DNA of 64,000 nucleotides, taken from NCBI GenBank assembly GCA_016710115.1, contig JADJLN010000019.1, positions 372,001 to 436,000 on the forward strand, read 5' to 3'. The notes below the pieces were generated by a model, which saw only the letters and a list, made by a program, of their open reading frames with translations, searched no databases and was not told the DNA's origin. Below are positions 9,527-19,320 of the stretch, piece by piece; the first letter of the stretch is position 1, and each line of letters starts with the position of its first letter. This DNA comes from Saprospiraceae bacterium. GTDB lineage: Bacteria; Bacteroidota; Bacteroidia; Chitinophagales; Saprospiraceae. Both the position numbers and the translations under genes were made by a program.

Positions 9527-9796
9527 GCCTAAGTTAAGCTTTATAATTTCTTTTTGAAAGAGGTAACACCAATTTGACGTGCTAACGACAGTTGAAGATT
9601 ATCCGATACCTGGTGCCAGATCCGGTGCATGATTATCTGGATGGGGGGTCGTTGTATCGCTAGTTCAGTAAATTGTATAACATAGTACAGCTTGAATTGA
9701 AGATATAATATGTTGATTGTCAGAATGATAATTAATCCTGACCAGGAAGATTGCGAAATTCAAAGAAGAGTGACTTAACCTTCGCTTAACTTAGGC
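9527..9796. repeat. 13-bp perfect inverted repeat enclosing nadD-tail relict
   Basis: GCCTAAGTTAAGC at 9527-9539 is exactly reverse-complementary to GCTTAACTTAGGC at 9784-9796. The 244-bp interval holds the nadD 3' relict and otherwise no gene. The right arm ends 11 nt before the next start codon. It could be the ends of a decayed small element or a paired regulatory site. Confidence 0.5.
9598..9663 (+). pseudogene. relict copy of nadD 3' end
   Basis: Reading from 9598, the codons give IIRYLVPDPVHDYLDGGSLYR and then TAG, matching the NadD C-terminus at 4654-4719 (IRYLVPDAV, FLDGGSLYK). By hand count 48 of 66 bases match, and many differences are at third codon positions, as expected for a homologue from a related strain rather than a recent duplicate. 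No similarity to nadD was seen upstream of 9598. Confidence 0.8.
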
Positions 9797-9807
9797 GTCC
9801 AAAGCCT

Positions 9808-10511
9808 ATGTCGTTGGAACTCTTCGATTTTACAGCATTCCAAACCAATGCCGACAATCCGACTGTACTCAGTCTGGTATTTACTTTGATCTGTGCGCTG
9901 ATCCTGTCCTCCCTGGTAGCATTGACCTATGAGCGGACATCCCGGATCGTGCACAGGCCGGATCATTTCATTCAGGCATTGGTCCTGGCCTCTCCGGTGA
10001 CCACCACCATTATGCTGGCGATCGGAGACAGTGTGGCGGGGCCCTCGGGATCATTGGTGCATTGGCGATCATCCGCTTTCGGACCAATATCATCGATCCG
10101 AGGAATATCCTCTTCATCTTCGCTTCACTGGCCGTGGGTTTAGCTTGTGGCTCGTACAGTTTCCAGATTGCTTTTGTCGGTACCGGGTTTTTCTGCATGG
10201 CGGCTTTCCTCCTGTCCTGGTCTCCCTTTAACGCACCCTCTGTTTTTCTGGGTGACTTGCGCTTTACCGCCCCGGAGGAGGGCTTTGACATGGACAAAGT
10301 ACAAGCGATCATGAAAACCTTTTGCCGGGAGTCCGAAGTCAAACGATTCAGGCTGATCACTCGCGCGGATATCCCCCCTCGTCTGGAGTATATGTATGTG
10401 TTCACCCTGCGCAGATCGGCAGAAGCCCAGGCGTTTCGTCATGCTCTCCTGCATGTACCCGAGATCCGGGATGTGCGGGTGACCCTCGAACAGAATCAAC
10501 CGGCAATCTGA
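9808..10511 (+). CDS. DUF4956 membrane protein (frameshifted)
   Basis: Integral membrane protein of about 234 residues with four predicted helices. The block GALAIIRFRTN followed by FASLAVGLACG is the hallmark of the DUF4956 family. A soluble C-terminal domain of ~110 residues follows. As written the frame breaks at the G run 10038-10041; one more G gives SVAGALGIIGALAIIRFRT. Family members often sit beside VTC-type polyphosphate polymerases and CotH kinases (established context). Here it heads an operon with an HlyD-like adaptor 5 nt downstream. Molecular function unknown. Confidence 0.82.
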
Positions 10512-10516
10512 TCACC

Positions 10517-11518
10517 ATGAGTAGCCGAAGTATATACCTGGTGGTTTTTTTGTTGGTCGGGATGCTTATCCTGTGGTTGTTGAACAGGCAACACAACCGG
10601 CATACGGAGTATTTCTATGGATTTGCTGAGAACCAGGAAACGGAAATGAACCTGGAAGAAGATGTCCAGATTATCGATATCCAGGTTTCGGAAGGCCAGG
10701 CTGTGGCGAAGGGAGATACGTTGATGGAGGTCCGCATGGCGGATCTGGACTACCGCCTGGAAAAGGTGGATCATGAAACGCTGGATCTGCAGGCCCGGGA
10801 GCGGATCTGGCAATCCGATATGCGTGCGCGCATCCTGCAAAAAACCGAATCCCTGGAGCGCCAGCGGCAGGAAAGGGCTTTGAAGATCGCACAATGGGAA
10901 GCCAATCTGGCCTTTCAGAAGGAGATCCTGGCTTCGGTTGGTAAACAGTCCGATGGTCAGATGGCCACGCCTTTAGCTTTGGAACGTGAGCGGATGCTAA
11001 GTGGCTTGCAAGCCGGGATCACAGCCGACTCTATGGAATTGGCGGAACTCCGGGAAGAGCTGCGTATCGGCATCGCCCCGTTCCGGATCCAGCGGGAAAA
11101 GCAGGTATCTGAACGGGACTGGTTATTGGTCCGAAAAGAAAATATGATCGTCACTGCACCCTATGATGGTCTGGTAGGGAATATTCATGGTCGGATCGGT
11201 GAGCACCTGTCCGGTTTTTCAACGCTGGTCACTTTTTATGAGCAGCACCCCACACTGGTGAAGGGATATGTCCATGAAAGCCTGCTCCTGCAGGTGAGGA
11301 TGTATGATTCCCTCGACGTTGTTTCCCTCGTTCGTCCGGAATTATCCTGTCGTGGTCAGGTGGTTGCCCTGGGTACCCGGGTAGTCGAGATCCCGGAACG
11401 ATTGCGCAAGATGCCGGAATTGAAAACCTATGGACGAGAAATTCTGGTGGCGATTCCCCGAAAAAATGAGTTCCTGCAGAAGGAAAAAGTCCAGTTGTTT
11501 ATTGAAGCTGCCCAATAA
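10517..11518 (+). CDS. HlyD-type membrane-fusion/adaptor protein
   Basis: A single N-terminal membrane helix (IYLVVFLLVGMLILWLL), then a split biotinyl-lipoyl-like domain (IIDIQVSEGQAVAKGDTLME, later MIVTAPYDGLVGNIHGRIGE) separated by ~150 residues of charged helical coiled coil, then a beta-barrel-like domain. This is the architecture of periplasmic adaptors of type I secretion or tripartite efflux. The start at 10517 (MSSRSIYLVV) is 5 nt after the DUF4956 stop. The stop directly abuts the ATG of the next gene (TAAATG). No RND or ABC pump is encoded nearby, which is odd for such a pair. Confidence 0.85.
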   Translation: MSSRSIYLVVFLLVGMLILWLLNRQHNRHTEYFYGFAENQETEMNLEEDVQIIDIQVSEGQAVAKGDTLMEVRMADLDYRLEKVDHETLDLQARERIWQSDMRARILQKTESLERQRQERALKIAQWEANLAFQKEILASVGKQSDGQMATPLALERERMLSGLQAGITADSMELAELREELRIGIAPFRIQREKQVSERDWLLVRKENMIVTAPYDGLVGNIHGRIGEHLSGFSTLVTFYEQHPTLVKGYVHESLLLQVRMYDSLDVVSLVRPELSCRGQVVALGTRVVEIPERLRKMPELKTYGREILVAIPRKNEFLQKEKVQLFIEAAQ

Positions 11519-12775
11519 ATGATTTTTCAAACACATCCACCGGTATTGATGCCCATATTGGTCGGGTTGTTCTGTTTGTGTGGTGTTGACCTGGTTGGTC
11601 AGGACGACCCGGTCAGTCGGTTTCTGGCGGCCCAAACCAGGGCCCCTGAGGTGGTGATGGCCGAGGAAGCAGCGGGATTTCTGGCGGCCCATCCTCCGAC
11701 CATGTCGTGGATCGACAAACTGGAGTTCCGGACAGAAACGGGCAGTTTCGATCTACGACAACAGGAATACCTCTTCCGGCTGAGTCCTTCTTCCCTGCGG
11801 GCAAGGAACCGGCAGGCGGATCTGGTCGGTGTGATGAACGGCCAATATGCCCTGCAAACCCGGGCAGCCATCCATGAGGCGCTGAAGGCCGGGTATGAAC
11901 GAATCCTTGATTTGGCAATGGTGGACAGGGAGATGGAACTCGTCAGACAAGCCCTGGAAATCGACCAGCAGCACCTGGCGGTTTTGGGGCAAATGGGGCA
12001 GGTCGATGGAGCTGATCTGAAGGACCTGCTGCAGGTGGAAGAAGATCGACAGCAGCATTTGAGTCGGTTCAATGCACTTCAGGTTACGCGTCAACTACTG
12101 GAGCGGCCGTTGATGCCTTCCGTTTTCATGCCAACGGTCGATGAACTGAAGAGCTATCACTGGATCAGTGCTGATCAGATGGTGGAAGTCATGTCAACGG
12201 GAGTGGGTGTAGCGACTCCCCGATTGTTGGAGGCACAGAACGAGCTGGATGCCGTGATCATGGAGCAACGGGTGGAGAAGGCCGAGCGACAGAAGGTGCT
12301 GGATTTTGTCCAAAGCCGGTATCAACAAGACCCCAAGGACCCTTTCCGGGAGGAGTTCAGCATCAGTATGGGGGTCAATATCCCGTACGCCAAAGCGGGG
12401 AATGTCAAACGTCAGGAACTGGCTTTGGAACAGCTGGAATCGGAACAAAAGATCGCCAATATCCATCGCCAGACGATCCAGCAACTCAACGATCTGCGAC
12501 TGGAATTCGAACTCTTGCGTCAACAAAAGCAGAAACAGGAGGATCAATGGGCAAACAGCTTCCTTCAGAAAATGGAATCAGGAGCTTTACCCGGACTGTC
12601 AGCTGAGCCCTTGTTGATCCTGGAGGCAAAAAAGGCACGCCTCAAATCGGATATGCGTATCCTGGAAATCGAAAAGAAGCTATTTGAAGTCTACGTGAAC
12701 TGGCTGGATCTATCTGGTCAATTGTCCGAACCACCGCTTGTTAATTATCTGCATACGCTACGGCCGGCTTTCTGA
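11519..12775 (+). CDS. TolC-like outer-membrane channel protein
   Basis: Protein of 418 residues with an N-terminal hydrophobic signal (LMPILVGLFCLCGVDLVGQ), then long amphipathic helices rich in Q, E, L and R arranged in two similar halves. This matches outer membrane efflux (TolC/CusC) proteins, though sequence motifs are weak. It begins on the base after the adaptor gene stop, so the two products probably assemble. The membrane-spanning strands expected of TolC are not obvious, so a related periplasmic helical protein is the alternative. Confidence 0.7.
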   Translation: MIFQTHPPVLMPILVGLFCLCGVDLVGQDDPVSRFLAAQTRAPEVVMAEEAAGFLAAHPPTMSWIDKLEFRTETGSFDLRQQEYLFRLSPSSLRARNRQADLVGVMNGQYALQTRAAIHEALKAGYERILDLAMVDREMELVRQALEIDQQHLAVLGQMGQVDGADLKDLLQVEEDRQQHLSRFNALQVTRQLLERPLMPSVFMPTVDELKSYHWISADQMVEVMSTGVGVATPRLLEAQNELDAVIMEQRVEKAERQKVLDFVQSRYQQDPKDPFREEFSISMGVNIPYAKAGNVKRQELALEQLESEQKIANIHRQTIQQLNDLRLEFELLRQQKQKQEDQWANSFLQKMESGALPGLSAEPLLILEAKKARLKSDMRILEIEKKLFEVYVNWLDLSGQLSEPPLVNYLHTLRPAF

Positions 12776-12826
12776 CGAAGCACCAGGAGCTCCCCTACCT
12801 GTTCGATGATGAGAATAAAGGTGTTC

Positions 12827-13046
12827 TCAATTATTTTTGAATTGTGCTTTGGCAATATCATCCAGCTCTTTGCTCGTGTAATAATCCAGGCAGAATTTAA
12901 ATGTTCTTTTTCCAACCAAGCCCTCCATTCTCGCGTGTTCGAAATCTTCCTGAGTCCAGTTTTTACCAATTCTATACATCCAGTCTATACTGTCTTTTTC
13001 AATTTGAAAGGCGACAGCTGTTGCCAATGAGTCCAACAGTTTATAA
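12827..13046 (-). pseudogene. 3' fragment of unknown gene abutting mobile repeat
   Basis: An open frame on the minus strand enters from the edge of the repeat at 13047 and encodes YKLLDSLATAVAFQIEKD, a W-rich segment (WMYRIGKNWTQEDF) and a stop at 12827. Codon pattern and amino-acid mix look like real protein. The first available ATG is at 13036, but the frame stays open to the repeat boundary, so this is likely the tail of a gene cut by the insertion. No family recognised. Confidence 0.45.
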
Positions 13047-13590
13047 CAGATCTGTCCAAAATAAACTTCGGAAGGTTGCTTTTGGCATGCTGCAGTATTC
13101 CATTCAAGGCCTCATTGTGAAATTTTGACTTTAGTAGTTCTCCTCTGGCCCGCCTCTTGCCGGCGAGGCACCTACTTTTTGTCTTGGCAAAAAGTAGGCA
13201 AAAACCGCTTGTCGCCAAAATGGGCCTTCTTTTTATGTTTGAGTACAATCCTAACTCGTCTCTGGATTGGCTGACGTTTACATCAAGACCCGGCCGCTCG
13301 TATTTGATCGGTGGTTATTTGCATATTTGCTGCTCTTTTTTATGTAAATTGTCAATACACGCATCACGTGTCCGATCAAATAATGCGGCAGTTTGCACGA
13401 TTGACTGTTTTCATACAAATGTAGAAGTCAATTGTTTGCCTGATGGACGGGTCCTTGATGTGCTGGGAGGCCCTCGTTTGGCGACGGTCACGTTTCAAGT
13501 GATGGATTTGGATTTTAATGAATAGTGAATGCTATTTAGTTGATTATCAGCAATCTTATTGTACTACATAAAATGTTTTGGACAGATGTG
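13047..13590. mobile_element. MITE-like repeat, copy A
   Basis: A 544-bp element whose ends are inverted repeats of about 15 bp (CAGATCTGTCCAAAA at the left; the right end TTTTGGACAGATGTG is its complement with one mismatch). The reverse complement aligns along its length with 22814-23359. The core has two hairpins: one with arms CCTACTTTTT/AAAAAGTAGG, and the palindrome around GCCGGC at 13150-13170. Coding-like remnants flank the core on opposite strands (NNAAVCTID on plus, GILQHAKSNLPKF on minus). No transposase, so non-autonomous. No target duplication is visible for this copy. Confidence 0.7.
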
Positions 13591-13592
13591 AT

Positions 13593-14335
13593 TCAGCATG
13601 TTAAATATGTTTCTATAATAACAACATTTTTTAAATATATAATCCTTAAATAGCCTTGTATTTCATCAAATTCATATAATGTATATTGGCCAAGTAAATT
13701 TTCATTGAATTTTAATTTCAATACTGGAGTCTCTTCCTGCCAATACGTATTTTTTAAAAAGATCAAAATTTCCTCTAAACTAAATTCTGGAAGAACATAT
13801 CTTATGTATGCAAAACCAGTGTTACGTCGCCAAGTATGTACTATTCCTTGATTATAGTAATTTTGATCAATCCATGTTTCTCCATATTGTTTTGAAGTAG
13901 AATGATGGATGATTCCAAAGACTCTTTCAAGATAACTATCGATTTGTTCCCAATTTGTGCTATATGGATAAAAATTATTTATGGACTTTTCAGGTGCGAG
14001 AAAACGTGATAAATACCCATCAAAGACATAGCCAGTTGTTCCTTTATAGCTGACTTTTACCCAATCTCCCGATAATTCTATTTCACCATTGAAAATACCG
14101 ATTCTTACTGCCTTTTTGTAGAACCAGATAGGTGATCCATTGATACCACAACCACAGGCTCTCCATATGGAATGATACCCAAGACGTTCGCTGATTTGGT
14201 ATATTCTGCTCGAATATTCAAGCCACCATTGGCCCAGTTATATAGTGTATCACCTTCGGAATACCAATCAATAGCTTTGACGGTTTGCCCAACGGATAGA
14301 AAGGCAATTAAAAATAAAATAGGTTGAATCTTCAT
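13593..14335 (-). CDS. secreted SH3b-domain protein (frameshifted)
   Basis: Start MKIQPILFLIAFLSVGQTVK at 14335 gives a signal peptide. An SH3b-like domain follows (LNIRAEYTKSANVLGIIPYG, then after the break GDWVKVSYKGTTGYVFDGYL), a common cell-wall-binding or adaptor fold. The frame breaks between about 14107 and 14150; one missing base restores a continuous ~245-residue protein ending IETYLTC. The stop lies 2 nt from the end of mobile repeat copy A, so the C-terminus may have been altered by that insertion. AT-rich. Function of the C-terminal half unknown. Confidence 0.65.
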
Positions 14336-14393
14336 TTTGAGAATGCTCTTTAAGTTGGTATGTAAATGCCAACATATAAATCTAACTAATTTA

Positions 14394-17300
14394 CTACCGC
14401 ACCAGCAAAATCTCCCCAGCCCGTTCAACCACTTTCCCCGGTTCGATCTGGATGCGGCAGTGATAGACGTAAACCCCGTTTTGACAAGGGTCGCCGTTCA
14501 TGGTCCCATCCCAGGCAGTAGCATCATTCAAGGGGGTATTTGATCGTGAATAAACCAGATTTCCCCAGCGGTCATATATACCGGCCTCCAAGAGTTGTGC
14601 CTGGGGAGAAAGGGCCACCGGTAACCACAGATCATTGATGCCATCACCATTGGGCGAAAAAGCGCCCGGCCAGTAGATCTCTTCCCTGGCTTTGACATGG
14701 ACATTCAGTTCATCCGACGCAGTGCAACCACCATCATCCACCATCAGGACAGATACTGTTGTATCCATCCAGGCCTGGAAAGACAGGCTGGGGCAATTGG
14801 GACAGGTAAAACCTGGCCAGCTGAGGCTGGCTGCAGTTCCGGATATCGAGGGATGGATATCCACCCAATCGCCCAAAAGGACAAACAGGTCAGCACCGAG
14901 GTCTATCGTGGGGGGCAGGCCCAGATCCAGGGTGACTTGAGAAGTGGAAATGCATCCGAAGGCATCCTCCACAGACAATTGGTAGGTGCCGGGATTCAGA
15001 CCGGTAAAGACGGGTCCGGTGCCGAGCTGTCCATCGAGAAACCAGGTATAAGGTGGTTCACCACCACCGGGCAACAAGGTGATCTGTCCATTGGTGCCCG
15101 TCGCACAGGTCGGTGAGATCAACGCCGCATCCAGTGGCACGGGTGGCAGGATGCCCACATCTGCATCCTTGCTGACAGAGCAGACTCCGGCGTAATGCAG
15201 GGTCAACGTATAACTTCCAGCTGCAAGACCATCAAAGAGGGGATCCGCACTGGTTCCACCGGGTTGGATCTCGTAGGAAAAGGGTCCGACACCACCCTGG
15301 ATGTTCTGGATGGTCAGACTCCCATTGAGTGCAGTAACACATCCGGCAGGGGCGGAAACAATACTGAAGTCTGCTGGTGGAAGCGGGATAAGATCGACCA
15401 GCGTATCTGCAGCACACCCGGCCTGATCAGTAATGCGTATGGGTTGACTACCAGCGGACAGGCCGGACAGCAGACCATTCACAGCAATCGCTCCGGTGTT
15501 CAGGTGTTCGATGGTGTACGGAGCAGTTCCACCCTGGATATTGTCAATGAGGACTCTGCCATCGTCGGCCTGGTCGCAGGAAGGTTGGACGAGGGTAAAA
15601 TCCATAGTCAACTGGAGGTCCAGTGCCGGTACGACGAGGAGGCTATCGTTGAAAAAACAGCCATTCAGCGGATCGGTTACCTGAACCAAAAACCATCCCG
15701 GGGTCAGTGCGGTGATCTGTGCAGATAAGGGATCACCGGATATCTGGCCGGTACTTGTCCAGGAATAGGTGTATCCCTGCGACAGACCCGGGCCCTGGAG
15801 AGAGGCGACCACACCGGTCCCCAGACAGGGGAGGGTGTCCCTGGACGTTGCCAAAGCGATGTTCTGAGGTGGTTGAATGTCCTGTTTGATCTCGACGGAA
15901 TCGATAGAGGTGCAGCCGTTTGCGGGGTCTGTCAGGATGACGGAATACCAACCCGGGCAGGTGCCATTGATCATGCCCTGGGTCGGATCGCCTGTTGTAC
16001 ATGGACCACTCCAGCTGAAATTCAACCCATTCCCGGACGCAGTAGCATCCAGGGTGGCGGTGGTATTGATACAGGTCAGCAAGGTCGGATCCACGAGATC
16101 AGGAACGGGATACACCCGATTGTCGATCACCTCGAAACTGTCTGTCCGTTCACATTGGAATTGTTCGTCCCACACAGCCATCGTATACCAGCCAGGAGCC
16201 TGGACGGTGTAGCTTGTGTTTGATCCGCTTTGCACGATGGTTCCATTCTCATCGGTCCAGGTCCAGGTGTATTGATCGCTGCCATCAAATGCTACCCCTT
16301 CGAGCACAACAGGTGCCTGATAACAATCCAGGGCAACTTTATTGGGAGGAAGGATCTCCACTCCCAGCATGCAGATGGGTTCGAAGTAGGCCCACAGGGT
16401 GTCCGGACCGTTCAATTTTCCATCAACCGGGTTGGCCATGAGATCAGGTCCCAGATCGAAGGAATCTGTCTCCCAACGAACGAATGTCCAATCCGGATCG
16501 GGAAGTGCGGTCAGGTCGAGATCGGTGCCTCCGTAATACTTGCCCCGGAAGGGATATTGGGTCGGGTTCAGCGTGTTGATGCGGACATTATTGGGTGAGC
16601 CCTGAGGCATAACGATCACGGTGAGTTCATGTGGTCCGGAGAGCTGGTAGCAATCCGTCAAACCATCTTCGATCTCTACACAGCGGCTGAGGATGAAGTC
16701 ACGCAATTCCTGGACTTCAGCCTGCCATGCGGCCATGGTGCCGCCCCAGCGGGTGATCTGGCGGGGCATTTCGGGTTCGATGCGGGCGATCAACTCATCC
16801 AGCACGTTGATCATCGCGCTACAACTCAGGGCGGTGTTATTGAGATCGGCGTAGCGATTGATGTAGAGATCATGAAATTCCGGATTGTCAAACAGTTTCA
16901 TGAGCACATCAATATGACTTTGGGGGTCGGAATTGTTGGGCAAGGATTCGATGTCGCAAGGATCGGCCGTCGGGCCCGTATTGGGTACGTTGGTGTAGTT
17001 GATATAATGACCGAATGTGGCATCCATATCCCAGAGTGTATAGCGCCATTTCACCAGGTTCCCCTGGCCGTCATCGCCACCCCACCAGGCGGTGTTCCAG
17101 TTGAGCCAGTCTTTGCAAACGGTGTGAATATTGATAATGAAGTAGTCGGCCAGACTGAGCATATCGAGGCGGTCGGCTACATACTGGAAGTTGGCCGGAT
17201 TGGTCATGTCATTGGCCAGGATATAACTTCGTAAAGTGTTCCAGTTGGCTGTGGTGCCGTATTCAGCCCAGGTTCCTCCCCAGGTTTTGATAAAGTCAAC

Positions 17301-18566
17301 CTGATTTTCTTCTAGGTTGTAATACCGTTTGATGTAGTCCTTGTCGTCTACTTTTTCCCGGATCTCATAGACACCCCAGTAGTTTCCATTAACGTACAAG
17401 ATGCAGGGTTCGTAGCTGCGCACATCCAGGTTCATCTGGGCGCGCTGGGCCAGTTCATGAACGTAGGCATCCCGGATATGAGCGCCATTGACAAACGGAT
17501 AATTGTCATTTGCTGCCGCCTTGAGGATCAGGCGCTGGAAATCTTTCCGGTTCTGGAGGGGAAACAGAGGAAAATGGATCTCATCATCGACACCCATCTG
17601 ATCGCGGGTGATATAGTCGATTCCCCGCTGTGCATACGCCCAGGAGTCGTTGCCATGCTTGTTGTATTCCCCGCTGGCTTCGTCGATAAATGTCCCGGTT
17701 TCAGAAAAGAGTTCAAATGTACCCTGTGGGGTAATGCTGGATCCTGTCAGGAGTGTAGGCAGGTTGTTTCCGCAAATGGAGATCACCTTGATATCATGTT
17801 TATCCGGTCCGATGAAATAGGAATTTGTTTCCCGGTTGGAGGGATGAATGGTCGGGTCGGACGGTATGAGATACCAGCGTAGAATACGTGTGGAGGAGAC
17901 CGAGATGGGGCCGGCATAAACGGGTGACCCGGCACCGGGAGTACTCCCATCGGTGGTATAGCGGATGGTGCCGGGCAGAGTGGATGTCAGGGCAACCGAT
18001 ATGGCACCGGGATAATAACCCGCTTCCAGATCCGCTGCGGGTGTTGGGGCATAGGTCGTATATGTCGAGTTGTTACTGGCTCCGGGTGTCGGTGTTGTAC
18101 CCAGATTCCAGGGTCCGCCATTGGGGAACCGGCACCAGCTGTGATTCTGCTGATTGGGTATGTCGAGGTCGTGCACATCCAGAATGGTTCCAGCCGGATC
18201 AGCGAGAACCACGGCTTCCTTGGGATCGGTTTGGGTGATCTTGAAATTGGTGTGGTACTGTCCGGCAACCAATCCGTTCCGATCAGAAGCAAAAAACACC
18301 ATAAACCCCCCAGCCGGAATGGATACTCCGTTCGGGATCACCCATTTGGTCGGGTTGTTGACCCGATCGCTGAGGTGATATCCGCTCAGGTTGGCCGCGC
18401 CAGGTCCGGGATTGTAGAGTTCGATCCAATCCTCGTATTCCCCCGAAATGTCGGGGATGGTGGTCATGTTTGCGGCTGAAAACTCGTTGATGACCACTTG
18501 TGCAAATCCGGTTTGTCCAGCAAGGAAACACAGCAAGAAAAGTGAAAGGCGGAAACCAGAACGCAT
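14394..18566 (-). CDS. CotH-kinase/lamin-tail surface protein, CHU_C-type T9SS end
   Basis: Protein of 1390 residues. After a signal peptide (LSLFLLCFLAGQTGFAQ) come a lamin-tail domain (about 22-135, EYEDWIELYNPG), a chitobiase-C-terminal-like fold (about 175-250, IRYTTDGSTPGAGSPVY), and a CotH kinase-like domain (about 259-625, with LWDMDATFGHY as the metal-binding region). About 650 residues of SprB/PKD-like repeats follow. The end (from about 1292, FSPNGDGINDLW, YDRWGNLVY) is the gliding-type CHU_C domain that directs T9SS export and surface attachment. CotH domains phosphorylate or bind proteins in other systems; the target here is unknown. Confidence 0.88.
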   Translation of the reverse strand: MRSGFRLSLFLLCFLAGQTGFAQVVINEFSAANMTTIPDISGEYEDWIELYNPGPGAANLSGYHLSDRVNNPTKWVIPNGVSIPAGGFMVFFASDRNGLVAGQYHTNFKITQTDPKEAVVLADPAGTILDVHDLDIPNQQNHSWCRFPNGGPWNLGTTPTPGASNNSTYTTYAPTPAADLEAGYYPGAISVALTSTLPGTIRYTTDGSTPGAGSPVYAGPISVSSTRILRWYLIPSDPTIHPSNRETNSYFIGPDKHDIKVISICGNNLPTLLTGSSITPQGTFELFSETGTFIDEASGEYNKHGNDSWAYAQRGIDYITRDQMGVDDEIHFPLFPLQNRKDFQRLILKAAANDNYPFVNGAHIRDAYVHELAQRAQMNLDVRSYEPCILYVNGNYWGVYEIREKVDDKDYIKRYYNLEENQVDFIKTWGGTWAEYGTTANWNTLRSYILANDMTNPANFQYVADRLDMLSLADYFIINIHTVCKDWLNWNTAWWGGDDGQGNLVKWRYTLWDMDATFGHYINYTNVPNTGPTADPCDIESLPNNSDPQSHIDVLMKLFDNPEFHDLYINRYADLNNTALSCSAMINVLDELIARIEPEMPRQITRWGGTMAAWQAEVQELRDFILSRCVEIEDGLTDCYQLSGPHELTVIVMPQGSPNNVRINTLNPTQYPFRGKYYGGTDLDLTALPDPDWTFVRWETDSFDLGPDLMANPVDGKLNGPDTLWAYFEPICMLGVEILPPNKVALDCYQAPVVLEGVAFDGSDQYTWTWTDENGTIVQSGSNTSYTVQAPGWYTMAVWDEQFQCERTDSFEVIDNRVYPVPDLVDPTLLTCINTTATLDATASGNGLNFSWSGPCTTGDPTQGMINGTCPGWYSVILTDPANGCTSIDSVEIKQDIQPPQNIALATSRDTLPCLGTGVVASLQGPGLSQGYTYSWTSTGQISGDPLSAQITALTPGWFLVQVTDPLNGCFFNDSLLVVPALDLQLTMDFTLVQPSCDQADDGRVLIDNIQGGTAPYTIEHLNTGAIAVNGLLSGLSAGSQPIRITDQAGCAADTLVDLIPLPPADFSIVSAPAGCVTALNGSLTIQNIQGGVGPFSYEIQPGGTSADPLFDGLAAGSYTLTLHYAGVCSVSKDADVGILPPVPLDAALISPTCATGTNGQITLLPGGGEPPYTWFLDGQLGTGPVFTGLNPGTYQLSVEDAFGCISTSQVTLDLGLPPTIDLGADLFVLLGDWVDIHPSISGTAASLSWPGFTCPNCPSLSFQAWMDTTVSVLMVDDGGCTASDELNVHVKAREEIYWPGAFSPNGDGINDLWLPVALSPQAQLLEAGIYDRWGNLVYSRSNTPLNDATAWDGTMNGDPCQNGVYVYHCRIQIEPGKVVERAGEILLVR

Positions 18567-18649
18567 AAGACACTCATTTAGACTGTCTAATGTACACCAT
18601 TTGAATTGTGAAAGGAAGGAATGTTGATTGAAGTTTTGGATTGGGAGTC

Positions 18650-19300
18650 ATAGGAGATGTCTCGCAAAGACGCCGAGGTCGCGAAGTCTTAAAGGCGCAA
18701 AGAGATTGAAAAATAAGTTTTACCACAGAGGACACGGAGTGGCACAGAGTCTCACCGTCACATGGTCGCGCAGTCTCGAATGACCACTAAGCCACTAAGG
18801 GCACTTTAGCGGTGAAATAGAAATTCTGTTTGAGAATTTGACGGTATTCTGAAGTGGAGGAAGACCACTAAGTGATTTTATACCACAGAGTGACACGGAG
18901 TTTCACAGAGAAGGAATATCGTTTATTCGTTTATGGGTTTCCGCCACGGCGGACAAGTATTCGTTTAGTGGGGGTCGCCCTTTGCAGGGAGATAACAAAC
19001 AAATAGCAATTCAAGATTTCTCTGCGAGCTTTTACCTGGATGTCAGGTAGTTAAATGTCCGACCTTCAAGAAATGCTATCAAGGATTGGAAACCTTCTCC
19101 TTTGCGACACTGCGCCTGGACGATCCGAACTCTGTCCCCGAAAACTCGGGGTCTGGGACTTTGCGCGAACTTTCTTTCGGTATGATTGCTTTGGTGACAC
19201 AAAGGACACAAGACACTCATTTCAAAATTACCGCGCATTACAATTCCACGCTGTCTTTCGAAATAACCCAATATCGGACTAACGCAATAACCTCCTCTCT
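18650..19300. repeat. intergenic dispersed simple-repeat tract
   Basis: Between the two CotH genes lie degenerate, word-like repeats: CGCAAAGACGC and GCGCAAAGAG near 18664-18705, ACCACAGAGGACACGGAG near 18721 with a second version near 18882, and CCACTAAG pairs near 18783 and 18865. Similar ACCACAGAGGACA text recurs near 34430. No gene, RNA or clear terminator was seen; short open frames here have no protein character. Confidence 0.55.
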
Positions 19301-19320
19301 TCAGAGATCGTCGAGCCTAA

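Noticed and set aside
9664..9807. tRNA gene or att core next to the nadD relict
   Set aside because: No cloverleaf or T-loop GGTTC sequence could be found on either strand.
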